The position numbers and the translations under genes are program-made. This document shows positions 33,673 through 40,627 of a stretch of 51,466 nucleotides of DNA, piece by piece. Position 1 is the stretch's first letter. Every line of letters starts with the position of its first letter. The notes under the pieces were generated by a model. The model was not told the DNA's origin, ran no database searches, and was given only the letters and a program-made list of their open reading frames with translations. The DNA comes from a virus. The DNA lies in the IMG/VR virus record IMGVR_UViG_3300021090_000029, positions 1 through 51,466 of that record; one strand, 5' to 3'.

Positions 33673-33770
33673 TTATGCCTCTTAACCAATTCAGCCAAGG
33701 CCCAAAAGAGCATCCCTCCAAGGATAACGATAGCCCCGATAAGGCACCAATCCAAAGTGCTTAAATTCAC
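33669..33770 (-). CDS. Single-pass membrane micropeptide
   Basis: A 33-residue ORF starting at GTG with a textbook AAAGGAGG 4 nt upstream. One hydrophobic helix (WCLIGAIVILGGMLFWALA) is followed by a basic tail (VKRHK). Both ends overlap neighbours as GTGA. The strong ribosome binding site and overlaps support it as real despite its size. Confidence 0.6.
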   Translation of the reverse strand: MNLSTLDWCLIGAIVILGGMLFWALAELVKRHK

Positions 33771-34024
33771 TTGTCCTCCTTTCTTTCCCCAATGGTCTCC
33801 CTTAGCCAATTCAAATAAACGCTAGTCTTCTCTAAGTCTTTCCCCGGCTCCCCCTTAAACGGGAACCTACAGACGTATTGGATTAAACTTCCCCATAAAA
33901 ACCCCTGCCAGGGGGTGACGGGCATAGAGCTTAGCTTGGCTTTAATGAAGTCAATAAGCTCTATTCCACCCGCCGTGTAATGGGCCGGGTGAAGCACCTG
34001 ATCGGCTCCCCAATCACTTCTCAT
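33767..34024 (-). CDS. DUF3310-like protein
   Basis: An 85-residue protein with GGAG 7 nt upstream of ATG at 34024. The pattern LHPAHYTAGGIELIDFIKA, then QGFLWGSLIQYVCRF and DLEKTSVYLNWL, matches the small phage DUF3310 (SaV-like) family. That family is often found in nucleotide-metabolism neighbourhoods and has no firm function. The neighbour at 34370 is DUF4406-like. Confidence 0.75.
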   Translation of the reverse strand: MRSDWGADQVLHPAHYTAGGIELIDFIKAKLSSMPVTPWQGFLWGSLIQYVCRFPFKGEPGKDLEKTSVYLNWLRETIGERKEDK

Positions 34025-34370
34025 GTTTGTTCTCCATGTTCGGCTCCTCCCCAAGCAAATACACGGGCATCCCTAATTCAATAGCCCGCGACCGTTCAAT
34101 ACAACTGCCCTCCGAACACTCCCAATTCGGCATCATCACTATGATATCACACCTGGAAATAATTTCCAAGTCCCCGGCCATGAAATCCTCATGGGAAAGA
34201 TCGTCGCCCTCCATGAAGATATTATTCGTATGGGGACAGATAACCGCATAGCCCTTCTTCCAAAGACCACGGGCGGCGGCACGGGCTGAGCAGATGTTCT
34301 CCCATACGTCATTCGCCCCCGGCCCCCTATACGGCCCGGCAAGATAAGCCAAAGATAATCTTTTATTCAT
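34014..34370 (-). CDS. DUF4406-like deoxyribosyltransferase-fold protein
   Basis: A 118-residue protein of the DUF4406 / nucleoside 2-deoxyribosyltransferase-like family: YLAGPYRGPGANDVWENI at the start, GYAVICPHTNNIF in the middle, then CDIIVMMPNWECSEGS with the family E residue. Such proteins are thought to act on nucleotide or nucleoside substrates. Its C-terminus overlaps the DUF3310 gene by 11 bp. Confidence 0.75.
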   Translation of the reverse strand: MNKRLSLAYLAGPYRGPGANDVWENICSARAAARGLWKKGYAVICPHTNNIFMEGDDLSHEDFMAGDLEIISRCDIIVMMPNWECSEGSCIERSRAIELGMPVYLLGEEPNMENKHEK

Positions 34371-34605
34371 TGGTTACAACCACAAAGCCCTTCCCGTTGT
34401 TCACGTATCCACGAGGCAAATCACTCCACCCACTAACCCAATCCTCATGTTTAAACTCGGCCCAAACTTTTATCCCGTCTATTTTCACTATTCGCCCAAC
34501 GGCCCCTGGGCGCACTATCCGTGGGTATAAAGAAGTTGTGACGTAATCACCAATATGAAATTCTCCGGTAAGATCATGGGCTATTTTGTGAGATAGTTTA
34601 CTCAT
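34363..34605 (-). CDS. MSxLS/GDxV family paralogue 6
   Basis: An 80-residue protein starting MSKLSHKIAHDLTGEFHIGD. It has a clear KOW-like AVGRIVKIDGIKVWAEF strand pair. The end differs from the ELEL tail of other members (GKGFVVVTNE). The start overlaps the upstream stop as ATGA. It lies between DUF4406 and a small helical protein, near no replication gene except the exonuclease two genes upstream. Confidence 0.7.
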   Translation of the reverse strand: MSKLSHKIAHDLTGEFHIGDYVTTSLYPRIVRPGAVGRIVKIDGIKVWAEFKHEDWVSGWSDLPRGYVNNGKGFVVVTNE

Positions 34606-34874
34606 ATTTTCTCCGCAAAAACCGACCCGTTCTCCATTATCTTCTTGTCCTCATACGGCGCAACCTTAACCCTATACCACTCGCTTGCCGCACAGGAAAG
34701 AACGCCCATGATCTCATTGTGGATTTCATAGGCTTCTGTAAACTGATTGAAAAAGGTGTCGCACAGGTTGGCAATGAGGTAGTGAAGCTCCCCGGCCGTC
34801 TCCGGGGGGGAGTCTTCCATCGCCGCGACGAGGCTTCTGAATTGCTCCCGATCCGTCTTGTTAATGTAGGGCAT
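34602..34874 (-). CDS. Small helical protein
   Basis: A 90-residue protein with AGGAGGACCA upstream. It has the MPYINKTDREQFRSLV opening, a helical middle (AGELHYLIANLCDTFFNQFT) and a basic end. It resembles the DUF6899-type small phage proteins that start MPYI, of unknown function, often near nucleotide-metabolism genes. Confidence 0.65.
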   Translation of the reverse strand: MPYINKTDREQFRSLVAAMEDSPPETAGELHYLIANLCDTFFNQFTEAYEIHNEIMGVLSCAASEWYRVKVAPYEDKKIMENGSVFAEKI

Positions 34875-34882
34875 TGGTCCTC

Positions 34883-35554
34883 CTAGATAGACGTTTTAGT
34901 AAGTCTGCCGAAGCCCTGGAGCCGCTTCCAAACCTGCTCCAACGAAGTCACGTCTTCCTGACAATGTTTTAGAATCCAATCCAGGCTCTTGCTGTCACCA
35001 GCCTGGGCCTTCTGCCAAATGTCCGGATTCAACCTGTGCGCCTTAGACGGGATTTCAAGCAAATCACACGCCACCTCTAGCCGGTTCCGATGTAATCTCA
35101 TCTTCTTCTTGACATAGTCATAGCAGTCCGTAAAGAAGTTATCCCCGTATTCAGGAAAGTCGGCCCCCCATTTCAAGGCGCGAGTCCGAAGAAACGGCAC
35201 GTCGAATCTCCCGTTGGAACTGTAGTAGCCGATGAGTCGGTCATACTTTTGCGCCGCTTCGTAAAACTCGTGGACAAGTCTTTCGTCGAATTTGTGGGTT
35301 CTGATTTCGCGGGGAGTAATACAATGCGATTCAATTTTGTCCCCGTCCGGCTTAATGCACCAGCACAGCATGTACCCGAACGATGCGTTAAGATTGGTGG
35401 TCTCAATGTCCAGGAACCCAACGGTCTCTTTAGGACGGTCCTTGACTTCCCGGTCATAGCATCTGGGGTGCTGAAGATAAGCGACGTGGTGTTTACACCT
35501 GTGTTGCGCCATCCAAAGGATGTCGTCTTTCGGAAGTTTTGCGATGTTCAACAA
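34883..35554 (-). CDS. DnaQ-like 3'-5' exonuclease
   Basis: A 223-residue protein starting at TTG with AAAGGA upstream (a second TTG follows at once). RNase-H-fold exonuclease motifs are in order: D49-x-E51 in GFLDIETTN, NGRFDVPFL in the middle, and HCQEDVTSLEQVW near residue 205. It resembles the YprB/RNase_H_2 type. It would trim or degrade DNA or RNA 3' ends during replication or recombination. An N-terminal extension with Cys/His residues (HRCKHH, HPRCYD) may bind metal. Confidence 0.7.
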   Translation of the reverse strand: MLNIAKLPKDDILWMAQHRCKHHVAYLQHPRCYDREVKDRPKETVGFLDIETTNLNASFGYMLCWCIKPDGDKIESHCITPREIRTHKFDERLVHEFYEAAQKYDRLIGYYSSNGRFDVPFLRTRALKWGADFPEYGDNFFTDCYDYVKKKMRLHRNRLEVACDLLEIPSKAHRLNPDIWQKAQAGDSKSLDWILKHCQEDVTSLEQVWKRLQGFGRLTKTSI

Positions 35555-35694
35555 TTGTTCCTTTCAAACGGATCGTTTCCATAGTAAGCATCGTCACGTT
35601 CAATCATCGGTTGGGGCGGGCGCTGACTCCAACTGAGCCTCCCCCCGAGCGCGGCCCAAAATAGAGTAAACGCTAGGCGTAGACGGTCAATCAT
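35548..35694 (-). CDS. Small protein with hydrophobic N-terminus
   Basis: A 48-residue ORF whose ATG overlaps the glycosidase-like gene stop (ATGA) and whose end overlaps the exonuclease start. The N-terminal half is hydrophobic (LRLAFTLFWAALGGRL) and the C-terminal half polar (RDDAYYGNDPFERNNC). It fills an otherwise empty gap. Unknown function; possibly membrane-bound. Confidence 0.5.
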   Translation of the reverse strand: MIDRLRLAFTLFWAALGGRLSWSQRPPQPMIERDDAYYGNDPFERNNC

Positions 35695-36761
35695 CTTGTC
35701 GCCTTATATGCCTGATACATAGCGTCAACTTCTAACCCGCCCAACTCCATCTCCTTATTCAAATCCGGGTAGGCCAACTCCTGCTCTTTCGACTGCCCCT
35801 GAAACCCCGACGCCGTCAAATGCTCATACCCCATAGTGTTCTCAAGCATCCACTTGGTTATTCCATAAATCTGTGCAACATTCGGACGCCTCCCCTGGCC
35901 CGCTGGAAGCCACGGCCAAGTCAGCCCCAGGCTAGAATGGAATACGTCCTCACCGTCGTTACTGCCGTAGTACCCCATCGACATTAGAGTATGGACCCCG
36001 CTACCCGGCCCCTTGGCCCAGCCCTTTTCCTCGTCAAAGATAGTAGACATCGACCCGACTTCGTGAGAGGTCGCTGGCGACTTTCCGCCCCCGGCCAACG
36101 TCTTGTAGTCGTCAAACCATTCGCCGGAGTCAATGTAATACTGCTGGATGTGTATGGCCGGGGCGCCGAGTTCAACCAAACGACGGATAATGATCTGCTG
36201 TTCCTCATTTGTTTGGGGCTCATTGGCCGCCTCGTAAATGAGATACGGCAGATATTGCTTCGTTTCCGTAATCAGGCGGTCAAAAATGGCCTGAGGATAA
36301 TTCCCCTGGTATGGTTTTAGCGTAAGGATTGGGGTCAGCTTCCTCTTCACGGCCCATTTCAGGCGGCGATGCAGATGGTCGAAATAGTCACTATCCCGGC
36401 CGGGAATAAAGCTCTTCCAATTAACACTCTCATCGAAGAATCCTGACAAAGACCGGAAACTGTTGGCCCCGTGATCTACCAGCCAATCAAAATACTTGGG
36501 CAAATCATCTTCCTTGAACCCCGGTCCATCTCTCGCGCACAGGATAGTCAATAGCCCCCCGCTATAACAAATGATCTTTCCTGTGTCGTTATACGGGTGA
36601 TCGCAAACGGGCATAACGTACGGTGGTTCGGGCGGCTCTGGCGGCTCCGGGGGCCTCGGCGGTGGCGGCGAAGAAGACAGGCACTTAAAAAACCGGCGAA
36701 AATCCATGTCCCTAAGCGGCCGACCCTTGATCCATTTGTTCCAACAGTAATTCCAATTCAT
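35691..36761 (-). CDS. GH5-like glycoside hydrolase
   Basis: A 356-residue protein; ATG at 36761 has AAGGAGAAAAGA upstream (another ATG at 36782 is too close to its purine run). Residues 30-47 are a Pro/Glu tract. The rest reads as a TIM barrel: LIYEAANEPQ holds the Asn-Glu-Pro acid/base motif (N180, E181), and SHEVGS (E234) matches the second catalytic Glu of clan GH-A. No signal peptide is seen. A cytoplasmic-looking glycosidase in a replication-side block is unusual; it may be a virion-released depolymerase or act on modified sugar. Confidence 0.6.
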   Translation of the reverse strand: MNWNYCWNKWIKGRPLRDMDFRRFFKCLSSSPPPPRPPEPPEPPEPPYVMPVCDHPYNDTGKIICYSGGLLTILCARDGPGFKEDDLPKYFDWLVDHGANSFRSLSGFFDESVNWKSFIPGRDSDYFDHLHRRLKWAVKRKLTPILTLKPYQGNYPQAIFDRLITETKQYLPYLIYEAANEPQTNEEQQIIIRRLVELGAPAIHIQQYYIDSGEWFDDYKTLAGGGKSPATSHEVGSMSTIFDEEKGWAKGPGSGVHTLMSMGYYGSNDGEDVFHSSLGLTWPWLPAGQGRRPNVAQIYGITKWMLENTMGYEHLTASGFQGQSKEQELAYPDLNKEMELGGLEVDAMYQAYKATR

Positions 36762-36778
36762 TCTTTTCTCCTTCGCGC

Positions 36779-37315
36779 TCATTCCTCAGTCGGGTTGTCG
36801 CTGAGGGATTGCATGGTTTCTATCACTTCATCCATGTGGTAGGGGTAGTAATCATGCGTATCAACCCCCACATCGAAAGACTTGCCGTACGGGGAAAGGC
36901 GACCGTGGCTGTGGCCGAACAGATGCCAGCCGCCGTGAAACGAAAAGGGCCACGTCCTCATGGCGTAGTGGCACAGAGTTATGGGCCATGATCTAGGAAA
37001 AGTGGCAGTCTTGAGTGTTTTGAGCCAGACGATCTCGGCCAGATGTTCCCGAATCTCGGGACGCTTGGCTTCGGCATCGTGGCTCCCCTCTATCAGATGA
37101 ATCACTCCGTTCAACCGCTTGAAAATAGGGAGACCGCCTTTCCAAAATAAGTCACCGAGCACATAGACCTGATCGCCAGGGTTTATACGGTCATTCCACC
37201 TCATAATCAGCCCTTCGTTCATGTCCTCGACCGAGGCGAAGGGGCGATGACAGAAGTCGATGATGTTGGCATGACCGAAGTGGTGGTCTGCCGTAAACCA
37301 AAGATTGCCGCTCAC
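36779..37315 (-). CDS. Calcineurin-like metallophosphoesterase
   Basis: A 178-residue protein starting at GTG (37315), which overlaps the upstream stop and follows GGAGGGGAAGGA. All dimetal motifs are present: D10-x-H12 in FTADHHFGH, VLGD near residue 50, G-S-HD in the HLIEGSHDA segment (His instead of the usual Asn-His pair), LCHYAM, and HLFGHSHGR. It resembles phage phosphoesterases of the YfcE type. The substrate is unknown; a nucleotide or nucleic-acid phosphodiester is likely. Confidence 0.75.
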   Translation of the reverse strand: MSGNLWFTADHHFGHANIIDFCHRPFASVEDMNEGLIMRWNDRINPGDQVYVLGDLFWKGGLPIFKRLNGVIHLIEGSHDAEAKRPEIREHLAEIVWLKTLKTATFPRSWPITLCHYAMRTWPFSFHGGWHLFGHSHGRLSPYGKSFDVGVDTHDYYPYHMDEVIETMQSLSDNPTEE

Positions 37316-37629
37316 TCCTTCCCCTCCTTGACTTCGCGGGCGGCGCGGACATAGGCGCAGACAGCTTCGATGAAGTTGCACAACATGAGCCAACTTGAGT
37401 TCCGCCCTCGCCGTTTAACCCTGGAGTGCATGACTCGCGCCAGCATTACCCATTGACCCATCGCCTTCAATCCGGCCCGCTCCGCCGGGGTCCAGAACAT
37501 CGGGTCGTTGCCGGGGATAAAGCCACGGCCAGAGCAATAAAAACAAACTACTTGCGCTGGCTTTCTCCCGTTTATTGCAAATGGTAGGTCCCATCGTTCT
37601 CCGCTCCCGCCGCACGTGAAGCACTTCAC
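37312..37629 (-). CDS. DnaJ-type zinc finger protein
   Basis: A 105-residue protein with two CxxCxGxG motifs (CFTCGGSG at the N-terminus and CFYCSGRG near residue 29), the DnaJ central zinc-finger pattern. The rest is helical. The tail EVKEGKE is encoded by purine-rich codons that form the next gene's ribosome binding site. Function unknown. Confidence 0.65.
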   Translation of the reverse strand: MKCFTCGGSGERWDLPFAINGRKPAQVVCFYCSGRGFIPGNDPMFWTPAERAGLKAMGQWVMLARVMHSRVKRRGRNSSWLMLCNFIEAVCAYVRAAREVKEGKE

Positions 37630-38204
37630 TTCTTTCCCTCCTGGTCTACGCGCCTGAATTCAATCACCCAGACCCAGGGATTAGCGTCCCACCCGAATCC
37701 CCGCTTGGCGTTCAGGGAGTCCCAATACAACATAAAAGCGGCCGTTGGGTTGGGGCATCGGAATCCTTCGGCCCAAGCCCCGCCGTCAACGTGCTGACCG
37801 AATTCGTCTTTTTTGTCGATCTCCTGCAACCTCTCGACCCTGACCGAGAGGACTTCGAGCGTGATCCGAGAGGCAAGGCGAGGCATAAAAATCGGGGATC
37901 GCCATTTCATTGGGCTAGCCGGGCCGTCACCCCGACCGTCTTGATGGTCGGCACGGTAAGAAATACCGCTTGGACAACCAGGAACATTGTCAGCCCAAGT
38001 CTCCCGGACCCAGAGTCGGTCGCCCGGTTGAAATGGCGATATCTTGAGCCATGCCGCTTTATAAGATTCAACCAAGGCTGGCATGATTTCAGGGCGATCC
38101 AAGATTTCGGGAGCATTCTTAATCACTCTCCTCGTCTGCGTCTTTCGTCCGTCGAGGATCGCCCGAACGCTCAGGTCGGAAAAGATGATCGGCCGCTCTT
38201 TCAC
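37626..38204 (-). CDS. ASCH-like phage protein
   Basis: A 192-residue protein starting at GTG (38204), overlapping the upstream stop and preceded by GGGAGGGGAAGAA. The sequence runs RPIIFSDLSVRAILDGRKTQ, TRRV, PGDRLWVRETWA, KWRSPIFMPRLASRITLEV, and ends NPWVWVIEF. This is a common phage protein with an ASCH/PUA-like fold, thought to bind RNA or modified nucleotides. No enzymatic activity is shown by the sequence. Confidence 0.75.
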   Translation of the reverse strand: MKERPIIFSDLSVRAILDGRKTQTRRVIKNAPEILDRPEIMPALVESYKAAWLKISPFQPGDRLWVRETWADNVPGCPSGISYRADHQDGRGDGPASPMKWRSPIFMPRLASRITLEVLSVRVERLQEIDKKDEFGQHVDGGAWAEGFRCPNPTAAFMLYWDSLNAKRGFGWDANPWVWVIEFRRVDQEGKK

Positions 38205-38518
38205 TTCTTCCCCTCCCACTCATCGAGGGCGGCGCGGAGTGCGTCTCGATCTTGACGATAAACCTGCCAAATCATGTATTTCATGCGTTCGTCGTCCATC
38301 TCCACGCCAGAGTCATCCAACATGTCCTTAGCCGCCTCCGCCAATTTCTCGGCGGCGTCGAGGCTGGAGAGGAGGCGGAGGATGGAGTCGGCGCGGGCCA
38401 AGCGTTCTTCCTCATTGGATACATCTTCACACCACGCGCTCAGCTTCGCACTCATCACACAATAGCGCCGTTCCTCTTCCGCCCACTCTCTCAGCGCGTT
38501 CCGGTCAGCGGGGGTCAT
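38201..38518 (-). CDS. Helical acidic protein
   Basis: A 105-residue protein rich in Ala, Glu, Asp and Arg and largely helical (SILRLLSSLDAAEKLAEAAK, then QDRDALRAALDEW). It resembles Ead/Ea22-type phage accessory proteins in composition. The tail EWEGKK doubles as the ribosome binding site of the downstream gene, with a GTGA overlap. Confidence 0.55.
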   Translation of the reverse strand: MTPADRNALREWAEEERRYCVMSAKLSAWCEDVSNEEERLARADSILRLLSSLDAAEKLAEAAKDMLDDSGVEMDDERMKYMIWQVYRQDRDALRAALDEWEGKK

Positions 38519-38784
38519 GGCTTCGGCTCCTTCTCCTCCTCCGCCTCGGTCCCTTCCGGCGCGTCCTCCACTTCCACGCCGAGGGAGTTGGCGGAATAAT
38601 CTACGATGATGCCCCAGGATTCCAAGATGGTCGCTATAGGGATTTCGGGACTCCCCCCCATGCTGGCGGCCAAAAGAGCCGCCTTAAACGCCCCCGCCAA
38701 CGAAGCCAGGGGTATCGCCCTCGGCTTCTCGCCCCGCTCCACCACCCACCCCTTGATTTCTTTCGCCTTTTTCGTCTTGGCCAT
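38515..38784 (-). CDS. KTKK-leader protein, copy 2
   Basis: An 89-residue protein beginning MAKTKKAKEIKGWVVERG, with GGAG 7 nt upstream. The first 16 residues match the product at 39796 (MTKTKK...) but the bodies are unrelated: this one is an Ala-rich helix with a very acidic tail (EDAPEGTEAEEEKEPKP). The shared 5' part is inside an 88-bp direct repeat. It is an example of leader reuse with a new body. Confidence 0.6.
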   Translation of the reverse strand: MAKTKKAKEIKGWVVERGEKPRAIPLASLAGAFKAALLAASMGGSPEIPIATILESWGIIVDYSANSLGVEVEDAPEGTEAEEEKEPKP

Positions 38785-38824
38785 GCTTATTCTCCGTTCT
38801 CCTCCCGGCACTTGGCGGGGCGGA
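38737..38824 (-). repeat. 88-bp direct repeat, copy 2
   Basis: Identical to 39749-39836 except one base (C at 38781, T at 39793), with a period of 1012 bp. It covers the end of a Cys-rich gene (RPAKCREENGE), the intergenic ribosome binding site and the start of a KTKK gene. It marks a duplicated two-gene cassette. Confidence 0.9.
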
Positions 38825-38963
38825 CGGCCCGAGCCCCGCCCATAGTGTCGAGAACAATCTCAAGGGCACGGCAATACGGCTGACGGAAAAACGGATGATG
38901 CCAATATAGGCACGGACACACGTCGCAGTATCGCGGATCGGGGAGGTTGATTGTGAGAATCAT
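38787..38963 (-). CDS. Small Cys-rich protein, copy 2
   Basis: A 58-residue protein; ATG at 38963 keeps the AGGAG-N7 spacing seen in its paralogue. It begins MILTINLPDPRYCDVCPC and ends RPAKCREENGE, with five Cys or more that could bind zinc. It is paralogous to the product at 39799 and is followed in both places by a KTKK gene. The middle differs strongly between copies. Confidence 0.6.
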   Translation of the reverse strand: MILTINLPDPRYCDVCPCLYWHHPFFRQPYCRALEIVLDTMGGARAVRPAKCREENGE

Positions 38964-38979
38964 GGTCATGCTCCTTCCC

Positions 38980-39519
38980 TCAATCCAGCACTCGGAGTCT
39001 CCGGACCCGGATCTTGACACCCATCGTCGGCAATCCTGCGAATAATATATCCTCGCTCTTGACCTCGACGGTCAGCGGGATGAGATCGTGATCCGCACCG
39101 CACAGGCCGCACCACTCGGGGCGGTATCCGGGGCGGAGGACGTGGAGGCCAGGGCCGCATTGTTGGTCGGAGATAACGGCGCCCTCGGCCTCGACGACCG
39201 CTCCTGTGGGATAGTGGAGGGGAGTCCCGCCATCGAAATTCGGGGACATGCGGCCTGGCGTAACCCATTTGAGAAACCGATGCGTCGGCCCCTGTGCGGC
39301 ATACGCCGCCCGGAAATGCTCATTGAGGGCCAAGGACGTGACCCAGTCGCCGAGCTTGACCCTGTTGCCGTCCGGAGAAACGCTCCAGCCATCCGTGAGA
39401 GGCCAGGATTTGATTGTTTTTACGTTTGCGTTGTAGATCACGCTCAGTCTCCTTTCCCTTTCTTCTTCTCCCGCCAGAAGCGACAGCCGAAATAGCGGCG
39501 GGGTCCACGTTTCGCTCAT
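38980..39519 (-). CDS. Hypothetical protein over recycled DNA
   Basis: A 179-residue protein (ATG 39519, GGAGG 6 nt upstream). It contains CGLCG and RPGYRPEW near the C-terminal third. Residues 11-21 are encoded by 34 bp identical to the 3' end of the gene at 39999, but read in a different frame. An alternative start is GTG at 39441, which has AGGAG 7 nt upstream and would give 153 residues starting VIYNANVKTIKSW. Function not recognised. Confidence 0.55.
   Translation of the reverse strand: MSETWTPPLFRLSLLAGEEERERRLSVIYNANVKTIKSWPLTDGWSVSPDGNRVKLGDWVTSLALNEHFRAAYAAQGPTHRFLKWVTPGRMSPNFDGGTPLHYPTGAVVEAEGAVISDQQCGPGLHVLRPGYRPEWCGLCGADHDLIPLTVEVKSEDILFAGLPTMGVKIRVRRLRVLD
39456..39489 (-). repeat. 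34-bp repeat read in two frames
   Basis: Identical to 40014-40047. In the gene at 39999 it encodes GCRFWREKKKG; here the same bases lie in the N-terminus of the product at 39519 as RLSLLAGEEE. The CRFWRE frame here is open but lacks a start and ends at a TGA shortly after, so it looks like a remnant. Confidence 0.8.
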
Positions 39520-39520
39520 G

Positions 39521-39796
39521 TCATTCCTCCACGATGAGAGTAGCGCGACGGATACGGTAAACGTTATAATCGGACGCCTGGAATCGCTCTTCAAAGGCGG
39601 CTTTCACCGCGAGCGCGTCCGATCGGGTTCTGAAAAAAAGATGCCCAAACGGAAGTCCCGCCCGAGACGCTGTCGGGTATCCCATGATTAGTCCGGCGGC
39701 CGACGGGCCGCAGCGCCGGAGGCTTGGGACCATATCGGGACCGCCCCACTCCACCACCCACCCCTTGATTTCTTTCGCCTTTTTCGTCTTGGTCAT
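39521..39796 (-). CDS. KTKK-leader protein, copy 1
   Basis: A 91-residue protein beginning MTKTKKAKEIKGWVVEWG with GGAG 7 nt upstream. The body differs from copy 2: GYPTASRAGLPFGHLFFRTR and SDALAVKAAFEERF suggest a small alpha/beta domain. It is preceded by the paralogous Cys-rich gene at 39996. Function unknown. Confidence 0.6.
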   Translation of the reverse strand: MTKTKKAKEIKGWVVEWGGPDMVPSLRRCGPSAAGLIMGYPTASRAGLPFGHLFFRTRSDALAVKAAFEERFQASDYNVYRIRRATLIVEE

Positions 39797-39836
39797 GCTT
39801 ATTCTCCGTTCTCCTCCCGGCACTTGGCGGGGCGGA
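39749..39836 (-). repeat. 88-bp direct repeat, copy 1
   Basis: Partner of 38737-38824 with one mismatch. It spans the junction between the Cys-rich gene and the KTKK gene, so what was duplicated (or kept identical) is the gene boundary rather than a whole gene. Confidence 0.9.
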
Positions 39837-39996
39837 GAATATATATTCTCCCATCGTCCGTGGCGTAGATATCTTCGTCCATGTCGCTCCAATACTGCAT
39901 GGCACACCAGGTCTCGTCCTCGTTCCCGTTGTCGCCTTGCTTGCACGGGCACCCGTCGCAGTATCGCGGATCGGGGAGGGTGATTGTGATGTGCAT
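39799..39996 (-). CDS. Small Cys-rich protein, copy 1
   Basis: A 65-residue protein with AGGAG 7 nt upstream: MHITITLPDPRYCDGCPC at the start and RPAKCREENGE at the end, as in copy 2. The middle is acidic (YWSDMDEDIYATDDG). Four Cys suggest a small zinc-binding fold. Function unknown. Confidence 0.6.
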   Translation of the reverse strand: MHITITLPDPRYCDGCPCKQGDNGNEDETWCAMQYWSDMDEDIYATDDGRIYILRPAKCREENGE

Positions 39997-39998
39997 GG

Positions 39999-40211
39999 TC
40001 AGACTCCTTTCTTCCCTTTCTTCTTCTCCCGCCAGAAGCGACAGCCGTATTCCTCTGATGTTTGAAGGCGCAGGGCATCTTGATTAGGAAACTCCGTTAG
40101 GCGATCAACCTCATCATTCATGCAGTCGCCCATTGGATCATCGGCAAATAAATGCCAATCCCTGCACGTCCCGCATCGCCACGCGGCGGGCTTGCATTTA
40201 CGAGCGGTCAT
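39999..40211 (-). CDS. Small Cys-rich protein with basic tail
   Basis: A 70-residue protein; ATG at 40211 overlaps the upstream stop (ATGA). CRGTC-like pairs (WRCGTCRDWH; GDCMND; YGCRFWRE) suggest a zinc-binding fold. The tail EKKKGKKGV is very basic, and its codons form the AGGAG used by the next gene. Similar small proteins with a GCRFWRE tail occur in other phages. Confidence 0.6.
   Translation of the reverse strand: MTARKCKPAAWRCGTCRDWHLFADDPMGDCMNDEVDRLTEFPNQDALRLQTSEEYGCRFWREKKKGKKGV
40014..40047 (-). repeat. 34-bp repeat, source copy
   Basis: Identical to 39456-39489. It encodes the GCRFWREKKKG tail of the gene at 39999-40211 and is probably the original reading frame. Confidence 0.8.
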
Positions 40212-40627
40212 GGCCTGGGCCTCCGCACCGCATAAATTTCCATCGAAGAAAGCGAAGGGCCACACTTTATTTTGCCGTCGCAAAAAAACCTCAAAAATCC
40301 GGACTTCGGTAGACAATCAACATTCCACCCGCTAGGGGGCACTAGGTCGGGGACTTTCCCGTATTTATCTAGCCAGTCGAACCCAAATCCACCAATCCCG
40401 TCGAGGTGAATTACGTCTGATCCTCCGCCGATTAGGCCAATCGGATTGTCGTCCTCATCTGCGGCGACAAAAGACATCGCGCGGAATCCACTGTCATGGA
40501 ACCGTCGCCGTGAGCCGCTTCCGGGGATAACAATAAGAGAGGCGCACGTGGCCTGCGCGTCCCAGGGCAAGCGCGGAACGGCCATTAGCTCCGCCCTCGA
40601 CATTGCCGACGCTTTTTTCTTGCTCAC
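40208..40627 (-). CDS. Hypothetical protein
   Basis: A 139-residue protein starting at GTG (40627), overlapping the upstream stop (GTGA) with GGAGAGAAGCC ahead. After a basic N-terminus (SKKKASAMSRAELMAVPRLP) it is beta-rich, with CASLIVIPGSGSRRRFHDSG and a Gly-rich loop (GLIGGGSDVIHLDGIGGFGF). It resembles small phage proteins of unknown function. Confidence 0.55.
   Translation of the reverse strand: MSKKKASAMSRAELMAVPRLPWDAQATCASLIVIPGSGSRRRFHDSGFRAMSFVAADEDDNPIGLIGGGSDVIHLDGIGGFGFDWLDKYGKVPDLVPPSGWNVDCLPKSGFLRFFCDGKIKCGPSLSSMEIYAVRRPRP

Noticed and set aside
38737-39836. Insertion sequence bounded by the 88-bp repeats
   Set aside because: No transposase between or beside the repeats; the repeated part is a gene junction, so tandem cassette duplication is more likely.
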